Shown here piece after piece: positions 52,931 to 63,712 of a stretch of DNA of 64,000 nucleotides. This stretch comes from Haliscomenobacter sp. (lineage in GTDB: Bacteria; Bacteroidota; Bacteroidia; Chitinophagales; Saprospiraceae), in contig NZ_JADKCX010000144.1 of the NCBI RefSeq assembly GCF_016718685.1, positions 22,344-86,343 of the forward strand. Reading direction: 5' to 3'. A model generated the notes under the pieces. The model was given only the letters and a program-made list of their open reading frames with translations, was not told the DNA's origin and did not search any database. The number at the start of each line of letters is the position of its first letter. Within the stretch, counting starts at the first letter, position 1. Position numbers and translations under genes: made by a program.

Positions 52931-55900
52931 CTACTTCAAATCCTTCAGCAGCGCCTCAACCGCCGCCTTCAACTGTTCATCCGTTCCTTTAGCGGTATAA
53001 TCCAAAGAATTATCCACAATGATATCCGGAACCGCAGGCCCAAGTTCCTGGTTTTTGTCGGTAGCTTTGGTAAACCAGCCCCGGAAAGGCAGGCGCACAA
53101 AAGAACCATCAATCAACCCACGTCCGCCGGTAGAAATCACGGAGCCGTTGGTGGTTTGGCCTACCAATTTGCCGATTCCCAGGGTTTTGTAAGCATGAGA
53201 AAAAATCTCGGCATTGGAATAACTGCCTTCATTACAGAGGGCAACCGAAGGTTTCATCCAGGCTGAAAACACCAGGCGTTCGCCAGTAGGGTAGTAGTCG
53301 CGGAATTTGTTTTTGTCTTTTTCCAGGTCTTCACTAGCCCCGCGTGGAACCGTGTAGGCGTGTTGCTTGTAGTTGAGCACCGTCATCAGGTAATCCGCCG
53401 TTGAGCCCCCTCCATTGAAACGTACGTCGATTACCAGACCATCTTTGCCGTACCCAGCTGCCGTGAATTCGCGCTCGGTTTCTTCAAAACTGGGCATGTC
53501 CATCCCCCGGATGTGGATGTACCCCAAGCGGCCTTTGGACCATTCGTCGACCAGTTTTTTCCGATTGTCTACCCATTCATCGTACAAGTTTTGAGCCAAA
53601 CTGGCCGCAGGGCGGATAATGACCTCCCGGTTTTGGCCATCGCTACCCCGGACATTGAGCAGCACTTTTTCGTTTACCTGTCCGTTCAGGCTTTCGTAAA
53701 AATTGCTGGTTTCGGTGAAGGTTTCGCCATTCACGGCAATGATGACGTCACCCTCGCGGAGTTGGCTACCCGTTTTGGCGGCAGGACTCTCTGGGATGAC
53801 GTGACTTACCCGCATACCTGCGCTCGTGGGCATCAATTCTGCGCCCAACATCCCCGTTGCTTCCTGCTGGGTTTCCGCACGATCGGGAGCGGTGAGGGCC
53901 ATGTGGCTGGCATTGATTTCGCCGAGCATGTAATTGAACATGTCGCGGAAATCGTTGTTGGTCGAGGCGTTTACACAGCGCTCGCGGTATTTTTGCCCCA
54001 GCGCATTCCAATCGTATCCGTGCATTTGGGGATCATAAAATCCATCGCGAATGGTGCGCCAGGCCTCTTCAAAAATCTGTAAACGCTCGGCTGGGTAGTC
54101 AACTTTCATCTTGGCCGCGTAGGGCAATCCTTCGGAGGTGCCGGACTTGGCATCGATGCGTGAAAACCCACCCTGGCGGGTATAATAGATGTATTTGCCT
54201 TCGCGGTCCATTTGTAGGCCAAATGGGTTGCTGCCGCCTCGGGTGATTTCTTTTAAATCTTTGCCATCCCATTTGATGCTGTACAGATCCCGGCCGCGGG
54301 CGGTGCTGCTGTTTCCGGTGTAGAAGAAGGTTTGGCCATCTTTTGAAATGGTGACATTCCCTTCATCACCAGCAAAACTGGTCACCTGAACTACCCGTTC
54401 GTGGATGTCGGCAAAATCAATTTGAATGGGTTTGGGTTCGGCTTTGGCGTTGGCTCTGGTGCCGCCAGCTGCACCCGGTCCTTCCGCAGGACTGTCTTTT
54501 TCCTGCCAATCCTGGCTTACTTTTTCCCAGTCTTCTTTTTTCAACCAAACAAACCATACGTCGGCGTTGCGGTTGTTGCGGGCAGAAAGGAAGCCCAGTT
54601 TTGAACCATCAGCACTCCAGAAAGGCTGGGAATCGGTGCGTGGGTGCATGGTCACGTTCACGGCTGGTTGGGAATTGTCCGCGGCGTGGATGAATACTTC
54701 GTTGTTGAAGTACAAGTCCGTCATCGAATAAGCCAACCACTTGTTGTCGGGGCTCCAGGCTACTCCATTGGCTCCGGCCCAACCATCAACCAGCATTTTT
54801 TCATTGCTCAATTTCCCGTCACTGGCGATCTCTGCTACGATCAAATCACCACGCCCCCGACCGTAGGCGATTTTTTTGCCATCTGAAGAAACCACTGGCG
54901 AAGATTCATCCTCTTTGGTTTGAGTCAAACGAATCAACTCATGTTTGAGTGATTTGAACGGATTTGGCTCGCTGCGGTCAGCCGAACGGAGCATGTAAAA
55001 TTCAAAGTTGCCATCGGCACGATCGGAGCAAAACACCAGTGAAGTATCGCTCAACCAGGTCGGATTCATGTCGCGATTGGGATGATCAGAGACATTTACG
55101 CTGCGGTTTTTTTCCTTGTCGGCCTCTTTGATGAATACTTCACCACGTATACTGTAAGCCATTAACTTTCCATTGGGCGAAATGGCCAGTTCACTGCCGC
55201 CGGTATTCAAGGTTTTTAATTCTTCCGGGTCAAAACGGTCATCGGCGCTGATCTGAACGTTGATTTTGGTGCCCGCGCCTTTGCCCGCTTTCAGCAGGTA
55301 CAGGTTCATGTCTTTTTCAAAAACGATGGTAGACCCGTCACTGGAAATGCTGAAGTGGCGAATGGCTTCATCCTTAAAGGTGGTCAATTTTTCGGGCCCA
55401 CCCTGTGCCTGGCCGTTTTCGTTCAGGTTAATGCGGTACAGGTTGTAAGTACCCGCTTCGGAACTCAAAAAATACAAGGTGCGGTTGTTGCCCCAACGTG
55501 GTAAAATGTCATTGGTGTTGAACAAGGGTAGCTTGTGGTACTTTTTGTTCTTGGTGTCGTAAATCCAGATTTCGCGGTTGGCGGAGCCTTTGTAATCTTC
55601 GCGAAAAACGGGGTTGATGCTCCCGCGCACCAGGGCGATGAAACGGCCATCGGGAGAATAACTTGGGTCGTAGGCTTCGATGTCGAGCAGTCTGGACTCG
55701 GTACCTCCGCTGGAGTTGATCCCGTAAATTTCAGGGTGGCCACCAATTTGGCGGAATTCGCGGGTGGTGGAAAATACAATCTGACTGTTGGATGCCCATC
55801 CGGCCACGTTATCTCCAGATGAGTGATAGGTAAGCCGTTTGGGACTTCCCCCTTCGGCGGGCATGACAAATACGTCGTTGTTGCCATAACGCGCGCCCGA

Positions 55901-56136
55901 AAAGGCGATTTTTTTGCCATCCGGACTGTACATCGGAGTACCTTCATAGGCTTCGTGGATGGTGAGGCGCGTGGCCTTACCGCCACTGGACGCCACAGTC
56001 CAAATGTCGCCTTGGAAAGAAAAAGCTATCTGAGAACCATCATGGTTGATCGCTGGATGGCGCAGCAAAAGATTGGATTGGCCTGAAAGCGCCAAGAAAT
56101 GAACGCCAGGACCAGCAGTGTACCTAGTTTTTGCAT
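52931..56136 (-). CDS. Tricorn-like S41 protease, secreted, one frameshift
   Basis: A ~1070-residue tricorn-type protease. ATG 56136 gives a signal peptide (QKLGTLLVLAFISWRFQ) and a frame change near 56090 leads into the body. Two beta-propellers of PD40 repeats fill residues ~20-640 (YSPDGKKIAFSGARYGNNDV; WSADGSKLGFLSARNNRNAD). A helical cap, a PDZ domain (GMRVSHVIPESPAAKTGSQL ... DVIIAVNG) and the S41 core follow, with DGLVIDVRFNGGGSTADYLM and the nucleophile in LCNEGSYSNAEIFSHAYKTL. Tricorn enzymes degrade peptides; this one is exported. Apart from the 5' shift the gene is intact. Confidence 0.92.
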
Positions 56137-56261
56137 GGTTAGAGGTGTGGTTTACAACAGATGGGGAGGTACCCCAGTGAATGTGAAAATTTTCACCCGG
56201 TTGTACCACCGAAAAGGTACTGCCTATTTTCTGGGGTTGGGGATGAAATGCTTGATGAATT

Positions 56262-56400
56262 TTATTGGTTCTTCCAAAGCTGTTTCACTTCTTCCATATT
56301 CAATCCCGTTGCTTGGGCTATCGCTAACATTTGATAAACCCATTACTTTTAGTTTTTTGGCTACCTCTATTTTCGAGTTGGGAGGGAGCAGCTGGCAAGG
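56262..56400 (-). pseudogene. Possible 3' remnant of an Rpn-family nuclease gene
   Basis: The 341-base gap upstream of the tricorn gene carries, on the minus strand, KIEVAKKLKVMGLS in one frame and LAIAQATGLNMEEVKQLWKN with a stop at 56262 in another. Together they resemble the C-terminal tail of Rpn (PD-(D/E)XK, transposase-like) nucleases, which end in an A-K-K-L ... I-A-x-A-T-G-L-x-x-E-E helix pair. Nothing of the catalytic part remains. The call rests on one short motif. Confidence 0.35.
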
Positions 56401-56477
56401 CTAAAATTATTTTGTATCTGCAAGTTATACTGATTCTTATTTGTTTTCTCAATAAGTTTTTTTTTTTTTGGGTGTTT

Positions 56478-57261
56478 CTAAAACGGGCCCCCCCAATTGA
56501 AACGTAATTTATTTGTTTTGCTTTTTAAAATATCTTTAATGAATTCCAGGTTGCTGCGAATAAGTTCAGTACTCTCAGTAGTATCTTTTTGAACTTTCAG
56601 CGTATCCATTCCTATTTCCATTCGGTTTGCCAATGCCATAAATAAGGTTTTCCCTTTATAATTCTTATTTGCTAAAATCATCTTTGCTTCTGTTACAATT
56701 TGCTGATCGTTCCACCATAAAGCGCCATCAAGAGAAACATAGGCATTGAATAAAACTGGATGATGTATCAAGGTGTTCACAACAGTGAGGCCGCCAACGG
56801 AGTGACCAATGAATATTTTATAAGAAGCTGTTGGATAATTTGATTCAATGTATGGCATCAATTCCTTTTCCATATAGAGCATGAATTCTTCGCCTTTGCC
56901 AACTACACCAAGAGTTTCCTTATCTGTACCAAACGTCAGATCCGTCATTCGGACAGGATGTAAAACCCCGACTACGATCATTGGCGGACAAAGACCTGCG
57001 TTACTCATGAATTCGGTTATACTAACGATATGATTAAAATTTGCATCTCCGTCTAATAAATAAATTACCGGGTAACGTCCTTTACCTGTATTTTCATTTC
57101 CTCCATTGCTGTTTGGAATATGAATCCAAACTTTACGTTGTTCACCTAATATTTTTGATGGTGAGATTTTTTCAAATCCAACTGGTAAAAGGGTTGTTTT
57201 CCTGTGCTTTGGCACAAAAAGAAAAAAGTAATATAGTAAAAGAATAAAAAAATGTTTTCAT
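56478..57261 (-). CDS. Esterase of the Esterase_D (PF00756) type, apparently truncated at the 3' end
   Basis: ATG 57261 opens a signal peptide (MKTFFYSFTILLFSFCAKAQ); the frame shifts near 57190-57210 into the mature protein. The alpha/beta-hydrolase has VWIHIPNSNGGNENTGKGRY, PVIYLLDGDANFNHIVSITE, IVVGVLHPVRMTDLTF, the nucleophile elbow FIGHSVGGLTVVNTLIHHPV and YVSLDGALWWNDQQIV. It stops soon after ILKSKTNKLRFNW, where the family normally goes on to the acid/histidine region (an ExDH-G-S motif) and a C-terminal tail. The stop falls next to a run of seven C and a long T-run, so it is either truncated or misread. AT-rich against its neighbours. Confidence 0.7.
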
Positions 57262-57398
57262 AAAATTTTTAATGTTTGGTTTAATTTGCATGACGCACAA
57301 CGTAAGGCTTCCCAAATGTACGACGGTTAGGAAGCCTTCGCAGATTCAATTTTGGGAAATGGCGACGAGGGCACCAACCCTCGCCGCCATGCTGTTTT

Positions 57399-58199
57399 TT
57401 ACCTTACCAAAACCGACTTTTTTGAAACCGAAAACGCCCCGAAATACCCCAGTGCACCGCCCGACCAATTGGAGGTCGGGTTCGTCGGAGCCGGGCTGCC
57501 GCTGCCGTCAACCAGCAATGCAAGGGTAGTGAAATAGTCGAACATCGCGTGGCTCATCGAGATGAGTTCCACGTCTACGTGGTCGTTTAGTTCGTAACTG
57601 TCGGTGAAAATCGGTAGCCTGAAGTAGGCACCTGCCGAATAGCGGTCTTCGATGACCAAAAGTTTTGTGCCCTCTGAACGCGGAGTGCCGTTGACCGTTG
57701 ATTTGATGCGGTAAAAATTGAGGTCGGCCAGTGGATCTTTATAGTTTACGACTATCTCGAACGAGTCCGCGCCTCCTACAGAAGAAAACGGATTTTTCTC
57801 TCCAACTTTGAGAGAAAGGCTATCCACAGGCACATTTTTTGGCAAAAAATCGGTCGCCTCGTAGGTTCTCCCCTCGGCGGTGACGGACAGGAAATAGGAT
57901 GTGTTTTCCGTCGCTGTGAAATTTTTGAGGGTGTAAATGCCATTGCCGTCATTCTTCAAATTGAGTGGCGCGTTCGTTCCAGCTTTCAAAAAAACAGTAG
58001 CATCGGCAATGTTCACGGGTTGTCCGGGGTTGAAAAAATCGCTGGTTTTCGTGATTTTGACTGTGAAATCTTGCGTGCCGGACACCAGTTCGGCCTCGAT
58101 GACGATTTTGGGATCAGCCTCGTTGAGGTTGATGTCAATCACTTTTGTGCAACTGTTGAGCAGGGCAATGGCGAGCATTGCGAAAAGGAAATTTTTCAT
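57399..58199 (-). CDS. DUF4249 lipoprotein
   Basis: A 266-residue lipoprotein from ATG 58199: KNFLFAMLAIALLNSCTKVI with the acylated cysteine at about residue 17. The DUF4249 domain begins DINLNEADPKIVIEAELVSG, followed by a carboxypeptidase-regulatory-like beta region (VNIADATVFLKAGTNAPLNL, GIYTLKNFTATENTSYFLSV) and a C-terminal half with HDVELISMS-type segment (here DHVDVELISMSHAMFDYFTT) and NWSGGALGYFGAFSVSKKS. DUF4249 proteins sit beside TonB-dependent receptors and probably act as surface partners in uptake. The receptor gene is directly upstream on the same strand. Confidence 0.9.
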   Translation of the reverse strand: MKNFLFAMLAIALLNSCTKVIDINLNEADPKIVIEAELVSGTQDFTVKITKTSDFFNPGQPVNIADATVFLKAGTNAPLNLKNDGNGIYTLKNFTATENTSYFLSVTAEGRTYEATDFLPKNVPVDSLSLKVGEKNPFSSVGGADSFEIVVNYKDPLADLNFYRIKSTVNGTPRSEGTKLLVIEDRYSAGAYFRLPIFTDSYELNDHVDVELISMSHAMFDYFTTLALLVDGSGSPAPTNPTSNWSGGALGYFGAFSVSKKSVLVR

Positions 58200-58263
58200 A
58201 AAATTTTTGTTGAAAGAAGTTTTAGACGCATTTGGCCCCAAGCCCTCGAGGCCAAATGCCTTT

Positions 58264-60580
58264 TTATTTAAATTTGAAATTGTAGGTCACCGCCGGGATG
58301 ATGCTGAAAAGGGAAGTCCGCACCGCTTCTGTTTTCGAGCGGTCGTCCTCGTTTTCGATGAAGGCGATGGAGTAGGCATTTTGCCGGGCGTAGGCATTGA
58401 AAACCGAGAAATTCCAACTCGATTCGAAGTTTTTGTTCTGTTTTCCGAGCAGGGTCACGCCGAGGTCGAGGCGGTGATAATTGGGGAAACGGTATCCGTT
58501 CCGCTCCGTGTACAAAGGCGTTTGGACACCCGCGACCGTGTATTTTCCGCTCGGAAACGTGGTCGCGTCGCCCGTGGAAAAGACCCAAGTGGCCGAGGCA
58601 GTGAGTTTTTCGCTCAATTTATAGATGCCGACAATGGACAGGTCGTGGATGCGGTCCTGTTTTGCAGGTAAAAATCGCCTGATTAATGGCCTCGAACTTG
58701 CGGAGCGACCGAGCCAATGTGTACCCAACCCAGCCCGTGAGCCGACCTTTTTTTTTCTTCAGAAAAGATTCGGCGCCGTAGGCAACCCCTTTTCCATAGG
58801 TCAATGCGCCTTCGTACTCCGCATTGAAGGTCAAATCCGCGCCATTTCGGTAGTCAATTTGGTTTTTCAGTGACTTATAATAGGTCTCGATGCTCGCTTC
58901 GAACATGTTGTCCGGAAAATTCCGAAAGTAGCCGAGGGAAACTTGGTCAACAATCTGCGGTTTTACATTATTCGAACTCGCACCCACAAATCAGTCGGCG
59001 AAGCGGTCGTCGCGTTGGAAAGCAAGTGCCATGGTGCTGTTCCGAGACACCCCGCCTTGATGGAACTCGATTCGTTAACCTGAAATTTCAGCCCCAGCCG
59101 GGGTTCAAGCCCTCCGTAAAATTTGATGGATTCGCCACTTTTATAGTCTTTTTCACTTGTTTTGATGCCGTTTTCGTCAAAAGTATAGGCCTTGCCTTTT
59201 CCATGATAATCAAAAAACGAGTAGCGAATGCCGTATTGTAGCCCGAAACGATCGCTGATTTTCCAATCGTTTTGGGCATACGCGCCGCCTTCGTAGGCAT
59301 AGCGCTGCGACGTTTTCGAGTCCTTAAAACTGCTGAACTCCCCAGCATCGAGCGAGGTCGGCTGAAAAGTGTGGTTGATGAAATTCGCCCCAAACTTGAT
59401 GGTATTCTGTGCGTTCGGGAAAAAAGTGAAGTCCTGTTTCACGTTGATGTCGTCAATGGCGGCCTTCACGTTGAAGTCAAAACCGGTCACGCCGATGCCA
59501 AATTGATAGTCGTAATTGCTGTAAATCACGGACGTGTTCGAAAAAAGCCGGTCACTGAAAAGGTGGTTCCAGCGCAAAGTGCCAGTGTAATTTCCCCAAT
59601 CCAGCCCAAACCCGGACAGCCCCAGCACGTCGCGTCCAAAATAACCGGATAAAAACAGGCGGTCTTTTTCGCTCAAACGGTAGTTCGCCTTGGCGTTCAG
59701 GTCATAAAAATAGAGTTTCGTGTTGCGGATGTTTTCGTTCTTCGAGATTTTCAAGGTCGGCGTACGTCCGCCGGGCGGAAACGATGAACGAGCCCTCGTC
59801 TTTTGGAATCGCCCTTCCAAAGTCAGTCTCGACGAAATCACGCCGAGGCCGCCCGATGCATTGAATTTTTTGTTGTTCCCGTCCTTCATTTCTTTTTGAT
59901 GTCCAAAACCGAGGAGCCGCGCCCGCCAAATTCGGCTGGCATCGTGCGTTGTAAAGTGTCACGTCTTTCAATGCATCAGAATTGAAAACGGAGAAAAACC
60001 GAGCAAATGCGAGGCATTGTAAACAGGCGCTTCGTCGAGGAGAATCAATTTTGGTCAACTGCACCGCCCCGGACATAGAAACCGGCGTTTCCGTCGCCTG
60101 CAGATTTCACGCCGGGTATAAGTTGCAGGTCTTGATGATGTCCTTTCGCCAAAAAATGACGGGGATGTTTTCAATGTCTTTTGGGTTGAGTTTGGTGACG
60201 GACATCTCGTTTTCTGAGATGTTCTTGTTGTCTTTTTCCGATTTGATGACGACCTCGGCGAGTGCCAAAACCACATCGGATGCCAGTTCCTTGTCGAGCC
60301 GCAGGTCGCGGTCGAGCGTGATTTTGCTCCGAGGATTCGAGGCCGAGGTAACTGAAAAGGAGCGTGTACTCCCCTTCGGCAGTGTTGGCGAGTAAAAACC
60401 GTAGGTGTTTGGCGGCACCAGTGCCCGCTTATCCTTCACGAGGACGGTTGCGCCGATGAGGTCTTCTCCGTTGGAGGCATCTTTCAGGGTGCCGCTGACC
60501 GTAAAATTTTGGGCGGAAATTTTGGGCAAAAAGAGCAGAACCAAAACAACCACGAGCGATGAATTTAAGGAATTGTGCAT
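58264..60580 (-). CDS. TonB-dependent receptor with N-terminal carboxypeptidase-regulatory-like domain, several frameshifts
   Basis: From ATG 60580 a signal peptide (SLVVVLVLLFLPKISAQ) leads to a CarboxypepD_reg-like domain (FTVSGTLKDASNGEDLIGAT). A plug-like region follows (KDIENIPV), then strands of a large barrel in further frames: FNASGGLGVISSRLTLEGRF, YRLSEKDRLFLSGYFGRDVL, GAYAQNDWKISDRFGLQYGI, FRNFPDNMFEASIETYYKSL, GWVGYTLARSL, GYRFPNYHRLDLGVTLLGKQ, ending in IPAVTYNFKFK. About 770 residues joined; at least five breaks (near 60350, 60060-60110, 59890, 58970, 58700). It imports an unknown ligand across the outer membrane with energy from TonB; DUF4249 follows it. Confidence 0.85.
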
Positions 60581-60657
60581 TTCGAGTTTTTTAAAAAGAA
60601 ACTTTTGATGCCACAAAGGTCTTTCAACCCTTAAATCCATACAATACTGAAAAATCA

Positions 60658-61434
60658 TTACGCCAATTCCAAAAGCCCAAATTTTGAGGCAAACACAACT
60701 GCTTCCATTGAATTATTTGCCCCCAATTTTTCCAAAAATCGTTGCCGGTGCGTGTTCACGGTGTGTACGCTGATGGATAGTTTATTGGAAATTTCCTTGC
60801 TCAATAGCCCATTTCTCACAAGCCCCAAAATTTCCATTTCCCTTTTTGTTAGTTCAAATGTTGCTTTTGGGGGGGCTTCCAAAGGGATGATTTTCCCTGT
60901 CCTAAAATTCAGCAACTGGCTTTTGCTCGGCTCGGATTCAGCCTGATTTGGGGAAATATCTACAATGTTGAACGCCAGCCACAACTGACCTTTGGGGTCC
61001 AATTTCAAAACTTGATATTGTTCGACCAAGCGGACATACTGGTTTTGGACATTCAAAATCCTGTATTCGCTGATCATTTTATGGTTCAACTTTTCGTCGC
61101 TTGAAAAATGGTTGAATATTTTCAGGGTCGAAACCGAGTTGATGCTTAACATCTGTGCATCATCCGGATGGATTTTGGTCATAAAAAACTGTTGCCCCGT
61201 CTCCTTATAATCGGACGGCTCATAACCTAAAAGCGCACCAAGATTCGATGAATAAAACACAACCTGGCGTTTGCAGTAATCAAATATTCCGGTTCCTGAA
61301 TTGCCCATATCTGACAGGGCTTGCAAAATGACCGAGTGTTTTTGGACGACTGAATAGTCCAGGTTTGCTTCGTCAAATTTAAGTTGTCGTAGGAATTTGA
61401 AGAAAATTTCCTCAATGCTATTATTTGTTTCCAT
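60658..61434 (-). CDS. LuxR-type transcriptional regulator with PAS-like sensor
   Basis: A 258-residue regulator. Residues ~50-170 form a PAS-like domain (GIFDYCKRQVVFYSSNLGAL, LGYEPSDYKETGQQFFMTKI HPDD). The C-terminal ~65 residues are a LuxR/GerE helix-turn-helix: FELTKREMEILGLVRNGLLS, KEISNKLSISVHTVNTHRQR and FLEKLGANNSMEAVVFASKF. No receiver domain, so it responds to a ligand or redox state rather than phosphorylation. It lies 77 bases upstream of the TonB receptor/DUF4249 pair on the same strand and may regulate it. Intact. Confidence 0.88.
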   Translation of the reverse strand: METNNSIEEIFFKFLRQLKFDEANLDYSVVQKHSVILQALSDMGNSGTGIFDYCKRQVVFYSSNLGALLGYEPSDYKETGQQFFMTKIHPDDAQMLSINSVSTLKIFNHFSSDEKLNHKMISEYRILNVQNQYVRLVEQYQVLKLDPKGQLWLAFNIVDISPNQAESEPSKSQLLNFRTGKIIPLEAPPKATFELTKREMEILGLVRNGLLSKEISNKLSISVHTVNTHRQRFLEKLGANNSMEAVVFASKFGLLELA

Positions 61435-61651
61435 TTTATTTTAAATGTATATTTTGTGTTTTTTAGTTTGAAAAAACATGGGTTATACGTAACTAACGAC
61501 TATAGCAAGTGATTATTTACCCTGCAAGCTACCAATTAAACGCTCAAATCATCAATCTAACTTTTGATCCGCTTCCAGCCGTTATAGCTCATGATAGACC
61601 CGTACCATTATTTTGGGATTAAAACACTTGGTCGAGGAGGTAGCTGCACTA

Positions 61652-62624
61652 CTATTTCCTCGCCTTCAAATTCAACAACAAAGAAATAATATGCGAATAG
61701 GTATTTTCTTGCGCAGCCAAATCCGTAAAAGCATAATCCACTTGCAAGTTGGAGATTTTAAGCCCCACCCCCAGTCCTGGACGCGGCGATAACACACTTT
61801 TGCCTTCGAATGAGGTTTCCTTTTGAAACTGGTTCATGCCCACCCGCAAAAAAACCGTTTGGTTCAAATCCGCTTCAATCCCGATCGCAGGGTCAATGCT
61901 GAAGGGATTAGCCGAAAGGAGGGTGTTGCGTTTGCCATCGGTAGAAACAATGAAATCCAATTCCGGGGTAAGGCCGATCTTCTTGAACTGGAAACGTTGG
62001 GCAAACCCCCAGCACCAGTTGCGGTTTGGTAATCTCCAAACTATTGATGGGGATTTCATTGTTGGTCAATTCTCCATCCATTCCAAATCCCCAGGAATTG
62101 GCAAACGGACCGATGCGGCGATGGATGACTTTTACACTTCCACCCCAAAACCACTGTCCTTCGCGCTTTTGGCTTTTTTGGGCGTAAGAAAGCAATAAGG
62201 CGTAATCAGCCGCCGAAAACTCGCGCAGGTTGTCAAAATTTACGGTGCCATCACTTTCGTACAGGGTCAGGGTATTGGGGATTTCGTCGACGCCAAAACG
62301 AATCAGCGAGATCCCCAGGCGACGCTTGTCGTTGCTGGAGGGCAACATAACCCCCAAATAATCGAATTTTCCCACCCCCGCAAACCATTCGGCGTGCATG
62401 GCGCCAATCTGAATGCCGCTGGCGTCTTCGTTGGCCGCCAAACCTGCTGGATTCCAAACCCCGGCGGTAACGTCGTTGGTTTGAGCCACTACGGCGTTGC
62501 CCAGGGCTTGTGCCCTTGCTCCTACACCAATGGACAGAAATTCATTGCTATACTTTTGCGCATGTACAGCGTTAACCGTACAGATCAGAACAATGCCTAC
62601 TAAAACCCGATAAATCAAATTCAT
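61652..62624 (-). CDS. PorV/PorQ-family outer-membrane protein, one frameshift
   Basis: A signal peptide (RVLVGIVLICTVNAVHAQ) precedes a FadL-like beta-barrel: FLSIGVGARAQALGNAVVAQ, NDVTAGVWNPAGLAANEDAS and HAEWFAGVGKFDYLGVMLPS are the hallmark N-terminal motifs of the PorV/PorQ family. The frame changes near 61995-62035 and the barrel finishes in TPELDFIVSTDGKRNTLLSA, LFLRVGMNQF-like (here VFLRVGMNQFQKETSF) and SHIISLLLNLKARK. About 325 residues. PorV takes part in release of type IX cargo; other family members have less clear roles, so the exact type is open. Confidence 0.85.
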
Positions 62625-62655
62625 TACCTTGATGTTTTTATCGTTGGGATTTCTA

Positions 62656-62680
62656 CTTTTCGCTTTTCGCTTTTCGCTTT
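62656..62680. repeat. Short tandem repeat of TTTTCGC
   Basis: Three to four 7-bp units of CTTTTCG lie directly upstream of the PorV-type gene start, between it and the BrkB gene on the same strand. Possible slippage site; effect unknown. Confidence 0.6.
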
Positions 62681-63712
62681 AAGCTCCACCATAATGATCT
62701 TCTTCCACCTCCAATTGTTGACTGGATTCTTTAATTTTTTCTGTCATGCCCAAAATCCGCTTGTTGATGACGATGCTGGCATTGAGTTCAAAGCCTATCA
62801 AAATGGACATGACGTTCATTTGAATCCAGAGCATCACACAATAATGGCACCGATGGAGCCATACAGACGGTTGTAGGTATTGAACATGTCGACGTACATG
62901 GAAAAAATCACCGAGGAGAGCAAGCACAACGTTGAAGCCAGCGCTGCTCCCGGGGTAAAAAATTTGAATTTGCGGATCATCGCTGCACCATTGCGGTAAA
63001 TCAGGGCAATGGAAACGTAATACAGCGCAATGATGGCCAGCCAACGCACCATGTTGAGGGATTGTTCCGCAAGAAAACTCAAATTGAGCCAGTTGTTGAT
63101 GGTTTTGATGAAAGACTGACCCAAAATCACCAGGATAACGGAAGCAATCAACAAACCACTCCAGTTGGAAGGTCATTAATATCGCTACCAACGCATCTTC
63201 CATGAATTCCATTTGGCAAAGTCTTCATAAGTCTTATCAAAAGAACGCAGCAAGGAAAGGATCCCATTGGAACTGAAATAAATGGCCGATACAAAACCGA
63301 TGGAAAGTAAGGCAATCCGTGGGTTGTTGGTAATGTCTTCAATGAATCCGAACAACTGTTTACCCGCGTCACCGGGCATGATTTTTTGAATCTCGTTTTG
63401 TAAAAAATGGTCAAAATTTTCGCCTTCAGGCAAATAATGCAAAAAAGTGCGTTTCAACCAGGGAATCAGGGTGAACAAAGCGATGAGTGACGGAAACAGC
63501 GATAAAAAAAAACTGTAGGCGATGGAATTCGCTCGCGTAAACAGGTCAAAACGTTGGACTTCCTGGATGAAAAATTTCACCACATTGTAAATGGAAACGC
63601 CAAAAAAACCGGGGAAGGATCGGTTTTTGGCCCAATGAACCAATTTAGTCCACAGGGGACTGCCCCAGAACCAAGTTTCCCATTTTGCAAAATCTGGTAA
63701 TTTTATCTTCAC
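62679..63712 (-). CDS. YihY/BrkB-family inner-membrane protein, two frameshifts
   Basis: Starts with GTG 63712, which overlaps the stop of the upstream thioesterase gene (GTGA). Family segments in order: DLFTRANSIAYSFFLSLFPS, LIALFTLIPWLKRTFLHYLP, NPRIALLSIGFVSAIYFSSN GILSLLRSFDKTY, then in a second frame ASVILVILGQSFIKTINNWL, AIIALYYVSIALIYRNGAAM, RKFKFFTPGAALASTLCLLS and YNRLYGSIGAIIV, and finally MSILIGFELNASIVINKRIL in a third. Breaks lie near 63160-63190 and 62830. Six membrane helices, ~340 residues. YihY proteins were once called RNase BN; their real role is unclear. Confidence 0.88.
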
